Origin: CG2-30-58-95 sp964618215 | Lineage (GTDB): Bacteria; Chloroflexota; Anaerolineae; Anaerolineales; Villigracilaceae | DNA: 64,000 nucleotides | Direction of reading: 5' to 3' | NCBI GenBank assembly: GCA_964618215.1 | Contig: CAZTZE010000013.1 | Location: forward strand, 1-64,000 | The notes under the pieces: model-generated | Databases searched by the model: none | Told to the model about the DNA's origin: nothing | Seen by the model: the letters and a program-made list of their open reading frames with translations, nothing else | Position numbers and translations under genes: made by a program | Part shown: positions 40,464-49,652 of the stretch, piece by piece | How the letters are laid out: the number at the start of each line of letters is the position of its first letter | How positions within the stretch are numbered: position 1 is the stretch's first letter

Positions 40464-42194
40464 TTGATCTCATTTTCCGATAAAATCAAACAACTGTTTT
40501 CCCAAAGCGTACCACTGAAACCAGCCTCGCAGGTGTCAACGCCATCTTACGTTGATTGGGCAAGCATACTGGGCAAGGATTGGGAACGCTGGCAAGCCGC
40601 GATCACCGCTGCCCATTGTGGTCCCCGCGTGTTGATTGCCACAAGTATGGGGGGATTTCAGGGTGGTGCATTGTTGGAAAGCACACTGGCTGTCGCGCTG
40701 ACCTTGCGTGGGGCGAAAGTGGACATCCTGCTGTGTGACAGTTTCCTGCCTGGTTGCCAGTTGACCGAGATTGGGAATATAAACCCGAAAGACCTGCTCG
40801 CCAGCCAGCCCCAGCCGCGTTGTGCGACCTGTTATCCGAGCGGCAAAAGAGTCTTTGAGCCGCTTGGTTTGCCGATCTACTGGTACAGCCAATTGGTGAT
40901 AAAACAGCAAGCGGCTGAGGCGCAGCGGATTGCGCAAGAAATTCCTCTCGGTGAAATTGAAAATTACCGGTTGGATAACATGGCGGTGGGCGAACATGCC
41001 ATGGCGGGCGCGCTCCGCTATTTTGCGCGAGGTGACCTGCAAGGCGAACCGGCAGGCGAAGTGATCCTGCGGCTTTATTTGAAATCCGCCTTGTTGACTG
41101 TTTACGCGACGCGCGCGCTGGCGCGGCGCAACAAGTATGATGTGGCATGTTTTAATCACGGCATCTATGCGCCGCAAGGTCTCATCGGCGAAGTTTGCCG
41201 ACAAGAAGGTTTGCGCGTCGTCAATTGGAATCCGGCGTACCGCAAGCACACTTTTATCTTTAGCCATAACGATAGCTATCACCATACGATGATCACCGAG
41301 CCGAAGCGCCGATGGGAGGACCTTACATGGTCGCAGGAACTCGAGACCCCGTTGTTGGATTATTTGCAGAGCCGCTGGGTGGGAACGCAAGATTGGATTT
41401 GGTTCCACGAGAAACCGGAAGAAGACCTGGCGCAGATTGCCCAAGAAACCGGCGTGGATTTTTCGCGCCCGGTAATTGGCGCATTGACCAGCGTGATGTG
41501 GGATGCGAAATTACATTACCACTCTAATGCTTTTCCCAATATGGTGGAATGGATCAAATACACGATCGAGTATTTCGCCCAGCGCCCCGATTTGCAGCTG
41601 CTCATTCGCGTTCACCCGGCAGAGGTACGCGGAACATTACCCTCGCGCCAGTTGTTGATGGCGGAGATACGAGGTTTGTTTCCGACCTTGCCTCACAACG
41701 TGTTCGTCATCCCACCGGAGAGTCAGGTCAGCACCTACGCGGCGATGGAACAGTGTGATACTGTAATCATTTACAATACAAAAACTGGTATCGAAATCTC
41801 GAGTATGGGTATCCCGGTCATTGTCGCCGGCGAAGCCTGGATTCGCAACAAGGGTTTTTCGCTGGACGCCAGTTCGCCAGTAGAGTACAGACGCCTGTTG
41901 GATCAACTGCCGTTGATGGAACGTCTGTCTCCCCAAGAATTGCAGCGCGCGCGCAAGTATGCGTTCCATTTCTTTTTTCGTCGGATGATTCCCTTGCCAT
42001 TTATCAATCCGGTAGAACCAAAGGCCGCGAAGATGAGACTGGATCTTAATGGCCTCGATGAACTATACCCGGGAAAATACCCGGGTCTTGATATCATTTG
42101 TGAAGGCGTCTTGAAGAGCGCCGACTTCGACTATCCAGCTGAAATGCACATTCACGCCGACGCGCAACGCGCACACGCCAAAGAGGTGGAATGA
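40464..42194 (+). CDS. Capsule-type glycosyltransferase (full-length paralogue)
   Basis: 576 residues. TTG at 40464 follows GGAG at nine bases; a TTG at 40428 is the alternative and no ATG fits. N-terminal half: VLIATSMGGFQGGALLESTL, VDILLCDSFLPGCQ, CATCYPSG, MAVGEHAMAGALRYFARGD. C-terminal half: LLIRVHPAEVRGTLPSRQLL and VIIYNTKTGIEISSMGIPVI, the nucleotide-sugar site. Broken copy at 36272 and a distant relative at 10190. Confidence 0.7.
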   Translation: MISFSDKIKQLFSQSVPLKPASQVSTPSYVDWASILGKDWERWQAAITAAHCGPRVLIATSMGGFQGGALLESTLAVALTLRGAKVDILLCDSFLPGCQLTEIGNINPKDLLASQPQPRCATCYPSGKRVFEPLGLPIYWYSQLVIKQQAAEAQRIAQEIPLGEIENYRLDNMAVGEHAMAGALRYFARGDLQGEPAGEVILRLYLKSALLTVYATRALARRNKYDVACFNHGIYAPQGLIGEVCRQEGLRVVNWNPAYRKHTFIFSHNDSYHHTMITEPKRRWEDLTWSQELETPLLDYLQSRWVGTQDWIWFHEKPEEDLAQIAQETGVDFSRPVIGALTSVMWDAKLHYHSNAFPNMVEWIKYTIEYFAQRPDLQLLIRVHPAEVRGTLPSRQLLMAEIRGLFPTLPHNVFVIPPESQVSTYAAMEQCDTVIIYNTKTGIEISSMGIPVIVAGEAWIRNKGFSLDASSPVEYRRLLDQLPLMERLSPQELQRARKYAFHFFFRRMIPLPFINPVEPKAAKMRLDLNGLDELYPGKYPGLDIICEGVLKSADFDYPAEMHIHADAQRAHAKEVE

Positions 42195-43072
42195 AATTGC
42201 TCAAGATGCTGCGCTCGCATAATCGCCCATCCAATGCCGATCCGATTCAGCAGTACTTGGATGGTGGGCGATTGCCCTTTTCTCCGGGCTACAGCCCCTA
42301 TCGTTGGGGCGTGATTCGACAGACTATCAATGACGCGATGCTGATGGGGCAATTCCGGCAACACCAAGTTCTGCCGGCTGGCTATGGTCAATATCTGGAC
42401 GAACGGGTAGTCGAATATCCGTGGCTGCTGTCCCGGTTGGAACCAGCAGGTAATCTCTTGCTGGATGCCGGTTCAACGCTCAATAATCTGACACTTTTAG
42501 ATCACACCGCGCTCAAGTCGTACAAGAAGTTCATTGTAACGCTCGCGCCGGAAAGCGTCTGCTTCTGGGAGCGCAGCATCTCTTATATTTTCGGCGACTT
42601 GCGCGATTTGCTGTTCCGGGACAATTACTTTGACGTCATTGCGTGCATTTCCACTTTGGAACACATTGGGATGGATAATACGATGATTTACACCAGCGAT
42701 GAAACGTTCAAAGAATATGTGCGCGACGACTACTTGAGCGCAGTTCGCGAGCTCCGGCGTGTCTTGAAACCCGGCGGGAAATGTTACCTGACCGTACCCT
42801 TCGGGCAATACCAGTATGACGTTTTCCAACAACAGTTTGACGCCATGATGCTTGAACGTGTCAAAGAGACCTTTCATCCGACCGCTGTCATTGAGTTTTT
42901 TTATAGATATAGCGCGGGCGGTTGGAACACGGCGACCCAGGCAGAGTGCAGTGACTGCCAGTACTTTAATGTGCATAAAACAAAATACTTTGATAAGAAT
43001 TCAACTCTGGATTTCGACGCGGACAAAGCGGCGGCGGCGCGTGCGATCGCCGCGCTGGAACTGACCAAATGA
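42191..43072 (+). CDS. SAM-dependent methyltransferase
   Basis: 293 residues. LLDAGSTLNN occupies the motif I position with an unusual Ser-Thr instead of the second Gly. DNYFDVIACISTLEHIGMDN and VLKPGGKCYLTVPFGQYQ follow. ATG overlaps the previous stop (ATGA). The altered SAM loop makes activity less certain. Confidence 0.7.
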   Translation: MKLLKMLRSHNRPSNADPIQQYLDGGRLPFSPGYSPYRWGVIRQTINDAMLMGQFRQHQVLPAGYGQYLDERVVEYPWLLSRLEPAGNLLLDAGSTLNNLTLLDHTALKSYKKFIVTLAPESVCFWERSISYIFGDLRDLLFRDNYFDVIACISTLEHIGMDNTMIYTSDETFKEYVRDDYLSAVRELRRVLKPGGKCYLTVPFGQYQYDVFQQQFDAMMLERVKETFHPTAVIEFFYRYSAGGWNTATQAECSDCQYFNVHKTKYFDKNSTLDFDADKAAAARAIAALELTK

Positions 43073-43346
43073 AACCGCATATCATTTCCTATTGCCTGGA
43101 TTGGCATACCCAATCATTTTCTGCCAGCGCCTGCCTGCGCTGGAACTGTTGGAGATAACAGGCGCGCGCCTGGTGTGGGTGCCGATGTGGGATAACGTCG
43201 CGCTGAACTGGTCTTCCGATCCGTGGTGGGTCTCTCTGCCGAAAACCCTGCGTGTGGTCGCGTTTTTGGATGGGGTAGCACGCAAGTCTCAAGCAGCGGG
43301 TTTGCCAAATTGCAACGATGCTGAAGCGATATTAGCGCAAATTTAA
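43069..43346 (+). pseudogene. Gutted relative of the 49653 glycosyltransferase
   Basis: Two frames. First MKPHIISYCLDWHTQSF (cf. PIYGLDWHIHQS in 49653). Then, in the next frame, ARLVWVPMWDNV, WWVSLPKTLRVVAF and KSQAAGLPN, parallel to ARIVWIPMWDQA, WWQNLPKNLRVVAF and ARAVGLHT. The segment between is deleted and the C-terminal two thirds are missing. Confidence 0.7.
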
Positions 43347-43356
43347 GGAGCAGCCA

Positions 43357-44406
43357 ATGGTCAGAGTCTTGACAATTGATGAAACCCTAATCACCGACGA
43401 CGGCGATTGCTACGTCATCGCCGAGATCGGCCACAACCACCAGGGCGATCTACAGAAGGCCAAGGATATGTTCAAAGTCGCCAAAGAATGTGGTGTGGAT
43501 GCCGTCAAATTGCAAAAGCGGGATAACAAGTCGCTCTTCACCCGGGCGTTGTACGATAAGCCTTATGATAATGAAAATAGTTTCGGCCCCACTTATGGCG
43601 CTCACCGCGAAGCGCTGGAATTTGGACGCGAAGAATATGTCGAGTTAAAAAAATATGCCCGTGAACTAGGTGTGACTATGTTCGCCACTGCTTTCGACTT
43701 CAAGAGTGTGGACTTCCTGGCCGAACTGGATATGCCGGCTTACAAGATTGCCTCCGGTGACCTGAAGAGTATCCCGTTGCTAAAATACGTCGCGAAGATT
43801 GGTAAGCCGATGTTGGTCAGCACCGGCGGCGCCGCGTTCGAAGATGTTCAGCGCGCCTGTGAGGCGATCATGCCGATCAACCCGCAGTTATCTCTCCTGC
43901 AATGCACTGCCTCTTATCCGGCTGAGCCACAGGATCTAAACTTGCGCGTGATCACTACTTACCGGGAACATTTCCCTGAGATTGTCATTGGCCTATCTGA
44001 CCACGAAAATGGTATTGCCATGGCCGTGGCAGCTTACGTGCTGGGAGCGCGGGTGGTGGAGCAGCACTTCACGCTCAATCATACCTGGAAAGGCACCGAT
44101 CACGCCTTTTCCCTGGAACCAATCGGAATGCGCAAGCTGGTGCGTGATCTCCGCCGTGCTCGGCTGGCTCTGGGCGATGGAGTTAAGCAGGTGTATCCCA
44201 GTGAAATAAACCCGATCATCAAGATGTGCAAGAAATTGGTCGCGGCGCGTGATTTGCCCGCCGGGCACCGATTGACCGAAGACGACGTTGCTATCAAATC
44301 TCCGGGTGATGGTTTACCCCCTTATGAATTAGACAACATGATCGGCAAGGTCACGCGGCGTGCTCTGACAGAGGAAGAAAATATTAATTTTGAAGACCTG
44401 CAATGA
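43357..44406 (+). CDS. neuB: NeuB-family nonulosonate synthase, copy 3
   Basis: 349 residues with barrel motifs VIAEIGHNHQGD, GVDAVKLQKRDNKSLF, YKIASGD, LVSTGGAAF, QCTASYPAEP, GLSDHENG, VEQHFTLNHTWKGTDHAF and a SAF domain from about residue 285. AAGGAG precedes the ATG. It heads an operon with SDR, aldehyde dehydrogenase, NeuA and transketolase; no NeuC is nearby. The STGG and QHFTLNHTWKGTDH features differ from copies 1 and 2, so a different acceptor aldose is likely. Confidence 0.88.
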   Translation: MVRVLTIDETLITDDGDCYVIAEIGHNHQGDLQKAKDMFKVAKECGVDAVKLQKRDNKSLFTRALYDKPYDNENSFGPTYGAHREALEFGREEYVELKKYARELGVTMFATAFDFKSVDFLAELDMPAYKIASGDLKSIPLLKYVAKIGKPMLVSTGGAAFEDVQRACEAIMPINPQLSLLQCTASYPAEPQDLNLRVITTYREHFPEIVIGLSDHENGIAMAVAAYVLGARVVEQHFTLNHTWKGTDHAFSLEPIGMRKLVRDLRRARLALGDGVKQVYPSEINPIIKMCKKLVAARDLPAGHRLTEDDVAIKSPGDGLPPYELDNMIGKVTRRALTEEENINFEDLQ

Positions 44407-44473
44407 CTATCGTACAGAGAATATATGTTTTTTTTGAAAAAACGAAAAAGCTCGAATTTCGAGGATAAGTTTA

Positions 44474-45292
44474 ATGACCAAGAACTTGTTTGATGTCACC
44501 GATAAAGTGATCGTTGTAACAGGTGGACTGGGGCAATTGGGCAGACAATTCAGTTTGGCTTTAGCGGAACGAGGAGCAAAGGTGGCTGTTTTTGATGTGC
44601 GCGCGGACCCGGCCCTGGTTACCGAACGCTTCGGTGAAGCGGCAAAAGACCCGAATCTTCAATTCTACGCGGTGGACATCACCTCTCGTGCTTCAATCGA
44701 GACGGCAGTGCAACATGTCGTAGAACGTTGGGGAATTCCTCATGGGTTAGTCAATAACGCCGCGTTGGATTCGCCTCCTGATGCACCGGCCGGTGAGAAT
44801 GGCCCCTTTGAGTCTTACCCTGAGTCATCCTGGGATAAGGTAATGGAAGTCAATGTCAAAGGCACATTCCTGTGTTGCCAGGTCATCGGCGGACGGATGG
44901 CTGAAGCAGGGCGTGGTGCGATTATCAATATTGCCTCAACTTATGGCCTTGTCTCTCCTGATCAACGTATCTACGAGTACCGCCGCGTGGCGGACGCACC
45001 TTTTTTCAAGCCCGTGGCGTATTCGGTCTCCAAATCTGCATTGTTTAATTTAACCCGTTACCTGGCGACCTACTGGGCCGGTAAAAATGTGCGTGTCAAC
45101 ACATTAACCTTTGCCGGGGTATTCAATAACCAGGACGAGCGTTTTCTAAAAGGGTACTGTGCGAAAGTCCCGCTGGGGCGCATGGCGCGGGAGGACGAAT
45201 ACAATGGTGCGATCATTTTTCTGTTATCAGAAGCATCCTCTTACATGACTGGTTCCAACATGGTTATTGATGGCGGTTGGACAGCGTGGTGA
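44474..45292 (+). CDS. Short-chain dehydrogenase/reductase (SDR)
   Basis: 272 residues: VTGGLGQLGRQFSLALAERG cofactor loop, NNAALDSPP, INIASTYG with catalytic Ser, YSVSKSALFNLTR with Tyr and Lys, and GSNMVIDGGWTAW at the end. The acidic residue in VFDVRAD suggests NAD preference. Overlaps the ALDH start by TGATG. Probably oxidises or reduces the sugar intermediate of the neuB3 operon. Confidence 0.82.
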   Translation: MTKNLFDVTDKVIVVTGGLGQLGRQFSLALAERGAKVAVFDVRADPALVTERFGEAAKDPNLQFYAVDITSRASIETAVQHVVERWGIPHGLVNNAALDSPPDAPAGENGPFESYPESSWDKVMEVNVKGTFLCCQVIGGRMAEAGRGAIINIASTYGLVSPDQRIYEYRRVADAPFFKPVAYSVSKSALFNLTRYLATYWAGKNVRVNTLTFAGVFNNQDERFLKGYCAKVPLGRMAREDEYNGAIIFLLSEASSYMTGSNMVIDGGWTAW

Positions 45293-46773
45293 TGTTCGAT
45301 CAAGGTAATGATATGTTCCCAAGTGAGATAAAAAATTGGATGGATGGTCAGGAACGCTCGGCGGTTTCAGGCGAGTGGTTTGACAAATTGAATCCGGCCA
45401 ATGGACAATTACTTTGTCGGGTGGCGCGTTCACGCGCCGATGACATCCACCAGGCCGTCGAGTCTGCCAAACGCGCCCAGTCAGCTTGGGCCGATACTCC
45501 GCCTGTTCAGCGTGGCCTGCTGCTGCATAAGATCGTGATTGGGATGCAAAATCGCCAATCTGAGATTGCTAAAATCGTCGCCGCCGAGACCGGAAAGTCA
45601 TACAAGGATGCCTTTGGCGAGACTGGCGGAGCGATGCAGTTGGGCTTGTTCTATGCCAGCGAGGGGCAGCGCCTGTATGGACGCACGACCACCACAGGCA
45701 CGCCAAATAAATATGCCATGACTGTGCGTCAGCCCATCGGCGTGGCCGGTCTGATTATTGCCGCTAACACGCCCATCGCCAATGTGGCCTGGAAGGTCTT
45801 CCCTGCCCTGGTCTGCGGCAATGCTGCGGTACTCAAGGCTGCCGAGGATACCCCTGCCACAGCCTGGATCTTTGGGAAAATTGCTCAAGAGGCTGGTTTG
45901 CCAGCAGGGGTGCTTAACATTTTACAAGGATATGGAGAGGAGGCCGGTGCGCCGCTGGTCGAACATCCTGATGTGGGTTTGGTCTCTTTCACCGGCTCGA
46001 CTGAGGTGGGTCGCTACATCCAGCATGCGGCGGGGGGACGCCTCGCTCGCATCTCGCTCGAATTGGGCGGCAAGAATCCGCTTGTAGTGTGCGACGATGC
46101 CGACTTGGAGAACGCCGCTAAATGGGTGCTGCTTTCGGCCTTTAGTAATGCTGGCCAGCGCTGCGCCTCCACTAGTCGCGTGATCATCTTTGACGCAATC
46201 TACGAGAAATTCCGTGATATGCTTGTCGAGCGGACAAAGAAACTCAAGGTTGGCGTGGCGGATGACGATGACTTCGGCCCGGTCATCAACGAGGGCCAGT
46301 TGAACAATATGCTCGCGGCCGTCGAGCGCGCTCGTGAGGATGGCGCGGTCATCCTGACCGGTGGGACGCGCCTGACCGATCCTGATCACCAGAACGGTTT
46401 TTACATGGCTCCTACACTAATTGAGGGCGTGGACCCGCACGCTGAAATCTCGGAATGCGAGCTGTTTGGTCCGATCGCCATACTGTACCGCGTCAAAGAT
46501 TTTGAAGAAGCGCTCGCTTTTGCAAATGACACGCCTTATGGCCTGACGGCTTGTATTCACACCCGCAGCCTGCACCGGGCAGTCCGTTTCTGTGACAAGG
46601 TACAGACCGGCGTAGTAGTCGTCAATGCTGGAACATATGGAAGCGAACCTCACATGCCCTTCGGCGGCCGCAAGCAATCCGGTAACGGATCGCGCGAACC
46701 GGGCACGGAGGCGCTGGATGTCTATTCTGAGCTAAAAGACGTATACATCAATATTGACCCGGCACAGGTATGA
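45292..46773 (+). CDS. Aldehyde dehydrogenase (NAD(P)+)
   Basis: 493 residues. Cofactor region VAGLIIAANTPIANVAWKV, FTGSTEVGRYI, general base ELGGKN near residue 255 and catalytic Cys in NAGQRCAS near 285; C-terminal PFGGRKQSGNGSREPG. ATG at 45292 overlaps the SDR stop; ATG at 45313 after AAGG is an alternative start. Oxidises an aldehyde to a carboxylate. An ALDH between NeuB and NeuA genes is not part of any nonulosonate route I know. Confidence 0.85.
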   Translation: MFDQGNDMFPSEIKNWMDGQERSAVSGEWFDKLNPANGQLLCRVARSRADDIHQAVESAKRAQSAWADTPPVQRGLLLHKIVIGMQNRQSEIAKIVAAETGKSYKDAFGETGGAMQLGLFYASEGQRLYGRTTTTGTPNKYAMTVRQPIGVAGLIIAANTPIANVAWKVFPALVCGNAAVLKAAEDTPATAWIFGKIAQEAGLPAGVLNILQGYGEEAGAPLVEHPDVGLVSFTGSTEVGRYIQHAAGGRLARISLELGGKNPLVVCDDADLENAAKWVLLSAFSNAGQRCASTSRVIIFDAIYEKFRDMLVERTKKLKVGVADDDDFGPVINEGQLNNMLAAVERAREDGAVILTGGTRLTDPDHQNGFYMAPTLIEGVDPHAEISECELFGPIAILYRVKDFEEALAFANDTPYGLTACIHTRSLHRAVRFCDKVQTGVVVVNAGTYGSEPHMPFGGRKQSGNGSREPGTEALDVYSELKDVYINIDPAQV

Positions 46774-47513
46774 GTAAAATTCCTACTATCGTCGCCTTGA
46801 TCCCAGCGCGTTCTGGCTCCAAGCGTGTACCGGACAAGAATATCCGGCCTCTGGCCGGGCATCCGGTCTTAGCCTACACGATTGCTGCTGCCCGACAGAG
46901 TGGTATTTTTTCGGCGGTGGTTGTCTCTACCGACTCGGAACACTATGCTGAAGTGGCCCGCAAATACGGTGCAGAGGCGCCTTTCCTGCGCCCCCTGGAA
47001 CTGGCTGGTGATCTCTCTCCTGATATCGAATGGATCGAACACGCCCTGTACAAACTAAAGGAAATGGGCCGCTCCTACGATTGCTTCAGTATCCTGCGTC
47101 CGACCAATCCCTTCCGCTTACCCGAGACCATTCAGCATGCCTGGCAGGAATTCCTGGTTGAAAAGGGAGTGGACTCCCTGCGCGCGGTTGAGAAGTGTGG
47201 ACAGCACCCTGGCAAGATGTGGGTGGTACACGGCAAGCGTATGACACCGTTACTACCGTTTAGCCAGGCAGGACAACCTTGGCATAGCACGCCCTATCAG
47301 GCTCTACCCGAAGTGTATGCCCAAAATGCCAGTCTGGAGATTGCCTGGACGCGTATTATTTTTGAGGAACACACAATTGCAGGCAATGTGGTCATGCCCT
47401 TCTTTACACAGGGCTACGAAGGCTTTGACGTGAATCAACCCTACGACTGGGAACTGGCAGAGAAAATGGTACATACAGGTCGAGCAGAACTGCCGAAGGT
47501 TGATGTTCTATAA
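46770..47513 (+). CDS. neuA: CMP-nonulosonate cytidylyltransferase (NeuA), copy 4
   Basis: 247 residues. ALIPARSGSKRVPDKNIRPL has Ser in place of the usual second Gly of the loop; VVSTDSEHYAEVARKYG, ILRPTNPFRLPETI, HPGKMWVV and a C-terminal FDVNQPYDWELAEKM. Overlaps the ALDH stop (ATGA). Dedicated to the product of the copy 3 synthase by position. Confidence 0.87.
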   Translation: MSKIPTIVALIPARSGSKRVPDKNIRPLAGHPVLAYTIAAARQSGIFSAVVVSTDSEHYAEVARKYGAEAPFLRPLELAGDLSPDIEWIEHALYKLKEMGRSYDCFSILRPTNPFRLPETIQHAWQEFLVEKGVDSLRAVEKCGQHPGKMWVVHGKRMTPLLPFSQAGQPWHSTPYQALPEVYAQNASLEIAWTRIIFEEHTIAGNVVMPFFTQGYEGFDVNQPYDWELAEKMVHTGRAELPKVDVL

Positions 47514-47604
47514 GACGAATTTTTTCCATCATTGCTCTGGCGACTTAGTCCCCTCGAGGATGTATCGCGAAAGAGCACGTTTATACCAATTGATCAAGGA
47601 AATT

Positions 47605-49587
47605 ATGGTTACCATCAAACTCATTCCCGTTGAAGAATTCCAGCGCATTCAAAACGCGGCGATTGATAAATACGAAAAACTCGCTTTGATCGCGGATATG
47701 TGCCGAGCCAACGCGCTGGCCGCGGTCAAGCGCGCCGGCTCCGGCCATCTTGGCTCCTCGCTAAGCGCCATGGATATTGTGGTCTGGCTTTACTACGAAG
47801 AGATGAATACTTTTCAAGTTGGCTTCGGCAGCCCCAATCGTGATATCTATTTTTCATCTAAGGGGCACGATGTGCCTGGTTTATATGCTACGCTCTATTC
47901 TCTTGGCGCTTTGCCTGAAGAGAAATTACTCAAATTGCGGCGCCTTGGCGGGCTGGATGGTCACCCTGATATCGGGATACCTGGAATCGAGTCGAATTCC
48001 GGCTCGCTAGGGATGGGTATTTCCAAAGGCCGCGGTATGGCCTGGGCCAAGAAATATCTTGGCCGCGATGGGCGAGTCTATGTTATGACCGGCGACGGTG
48101 AATTACAGGAAGGACAAAATTTCGAGGCATTGCAGGTTACAGCCCAGCAGCGCATTGACAATCTAACCGTCATTGTTGACCATAACAAAGTCCAGTCTGA
48201 CAAGCTGGTTTCCGAGATACTCGACTTGGGTAACCTGGAAGAAAAGTTTTGGGCTTTTGGCTGGCACGTCGCCCGTTGCGACGGACATGATTTTCGTCAG
48301 ATCGAACGGGCGCTGGTCGAATTTAAGATGGTTAAGGGAAAACCGCAGATCCTGATCGCCGATACACTAAAGGGACGTGGCGTTTCGTTCATGGAACATC
48401 CAGAGGCGCTCAAGACTGGGAAGGGACTCTATCCCTGGCATTCCGGCGCGCCGGACGATGCGGCGTTCGAAGTCGGATATCATGAACTGATTGAGCGGGT
48501 CAATATTCGCCTAGACCGATTGAGTTTGACGCCGGCTGCTCTGAAGGATATTCCACCGGAGAAATTATCCGGTCCGCGCGTTAACTTGGCGGGGGAACCA
48601 CTCAGTCAAGCCGCGCAGGAGCGCCTGTCGGCGAAAGTCACGGATGAGTACGTTTCCCACGCTTACGGACAGGCACTGGTTGAACTTGCTGCCAAAAGGA
48701 AGGATATCGTTGTTCTGGATGCAGACTTGTCATCTGACTGCAAGGTGCGAGACTTCGAGAATACCTATCCTGAGCGCTTTATCGAGAACGGCATCGCCGA
48801 GCAGGACATGGTCTCAATGGCTGGTGGCCTTGCGCGGCAGGGCCTGCTGCCAGTTGTCAATTCTTTCGCCAGTTTCCTGGCATCGCGAGCTAATGAGCAG
48901 ATCTACAATAATGCCAGTGAGAAAACCAAGATCATCTACGCTTTGCATTATGCTGGTCTGATCCCGGCAGGGCCTGGTAAATCCCACCAGAGCCTGCGCG
49001 ATATCTCACTCTTCGGCGCACTGCCGAACTGCATTGTGCTACAGCCCTGCAATGCAGATGAAATGCGCATGGTTTTGGAATATTGTGTCAACAATGCCAC
49101 AGAAAATTGTGCTATTCGCATTATTATTGGTCCCTCGCCGCGTAGGATACAACTACCTACAGGTTACCACCTGACTCCTGGTCGTGGCGTGGCGCTGACA
49201 GAAGGTCAGGACGCCATCCTGTTTGCCTACGGGCCTGTCATGTTGCATGAAGCCCTGTTGGCAAGTGAACTTCTCGCCGAGCGCGATTTCGGTTTGAAAG
49301 TAATCAACCTACCCTGGTTAAATCGCGTTGAACCTGCCTGGCTGGAAGAGGTCATTGCTTCGTATGGACTTGTTTTCGTGCTGGAAGACCATGCTCCGGT
49401 TGGCGGGCTGGCCGATCACCTTTTAAGCTTGCTGGCGGCGAGCCGTAAAAACCCGCTTGCCAAACACCGCTTGGTCACATTTGCAGTGGAAGGCTACCCT
49501 GCCTGTGGTACGCCCCACGAAGCGTTGCAATTTCACCAGCTAGACGGGGCGTCGCTGGCGGAGCGTATTCTTAAAGCCAGCGATTAG
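47605..49587 (+). CDS. Transketolase (thiamine-diphosphate-dependent)
   Basis: 660 residues, full length. N-terminal TPP-binding half: SGHLGSSLSAMDIV, SKGHDVPGLYATL, GDGELQEGQNFEALQ near residue 165. C-terminal half from about residue 345: VLDADLSSDCKV, IENGIAEQDMVSMAGG with the catalytic Glu, and a final transketolase-C domain. Start at 47605 follows CAAGGA. Transfers a two-carbon ketol unit between sugars; here it may build the NeuB3 substrate or act on it. A housekeeping transketolase is possible, but the operon position argues against it. Confidence 0.85.
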   Translation: MVTIKLIPVEEFQRIQNAAIDKYEKLALIADMCRANALAAVKRAGSGHLGSSLSAMDIVVWLYYEEMNTFQVGFGSPNRDIYFSSKGHDVPGLYATLYSLGALPEEKLLKLRRLGGLDGHPDIGIPGIESNSGSLGMGISKGRGMAWAKKYLGRDGRVYVMTGDGELQEGQNFEALQVTAQQRIDNLTVIVDHNKVQSDKLVSEILDLGNLEEKFWAFGWHVARCDGHDFRQIERALVEFKMVKGKPQILIADTLKGRGVSFMEHPEALKTGKGLYPWHSGAPDDAAFEVGYHELIERVNIRLDRLSLTPAALKDIPPEKLSGPRVNLAGEPLSQAAQERLSAKVTDEYVSHAYGQALVELAAKRKDIVVLDADLSSDCKVRDFENTYPERFIENGIAEQDMVSMAGGLARQGLLPVVNSFASFLASRANEQIYNNASEKTKIIYALHYAGLIPAGPGKSHQSLRDISLFGALPNCIVLQPCNADEMRMVLEYCVNNATENCAIRIIIGPSPRRIQLPTGYHLTPGRGVALTEGQDAILFAYGPVMLHEALLASELLAERDFGLKVINLPWLNRVEPAWLEEVIASYGLVFVLEDHAPVGGLADHLLSLLAASRKNPLAKHRLVTFAVEGYPACGTPHEALQFHQLDGASLAERILKASD

Positions 49588-49652
49588 TCAAGAAGGGTGC
49601 CTTTCTTTCATAATCACATGCGCTTGGTAGTGTTGCGAAAGTAGTTTTCGAC

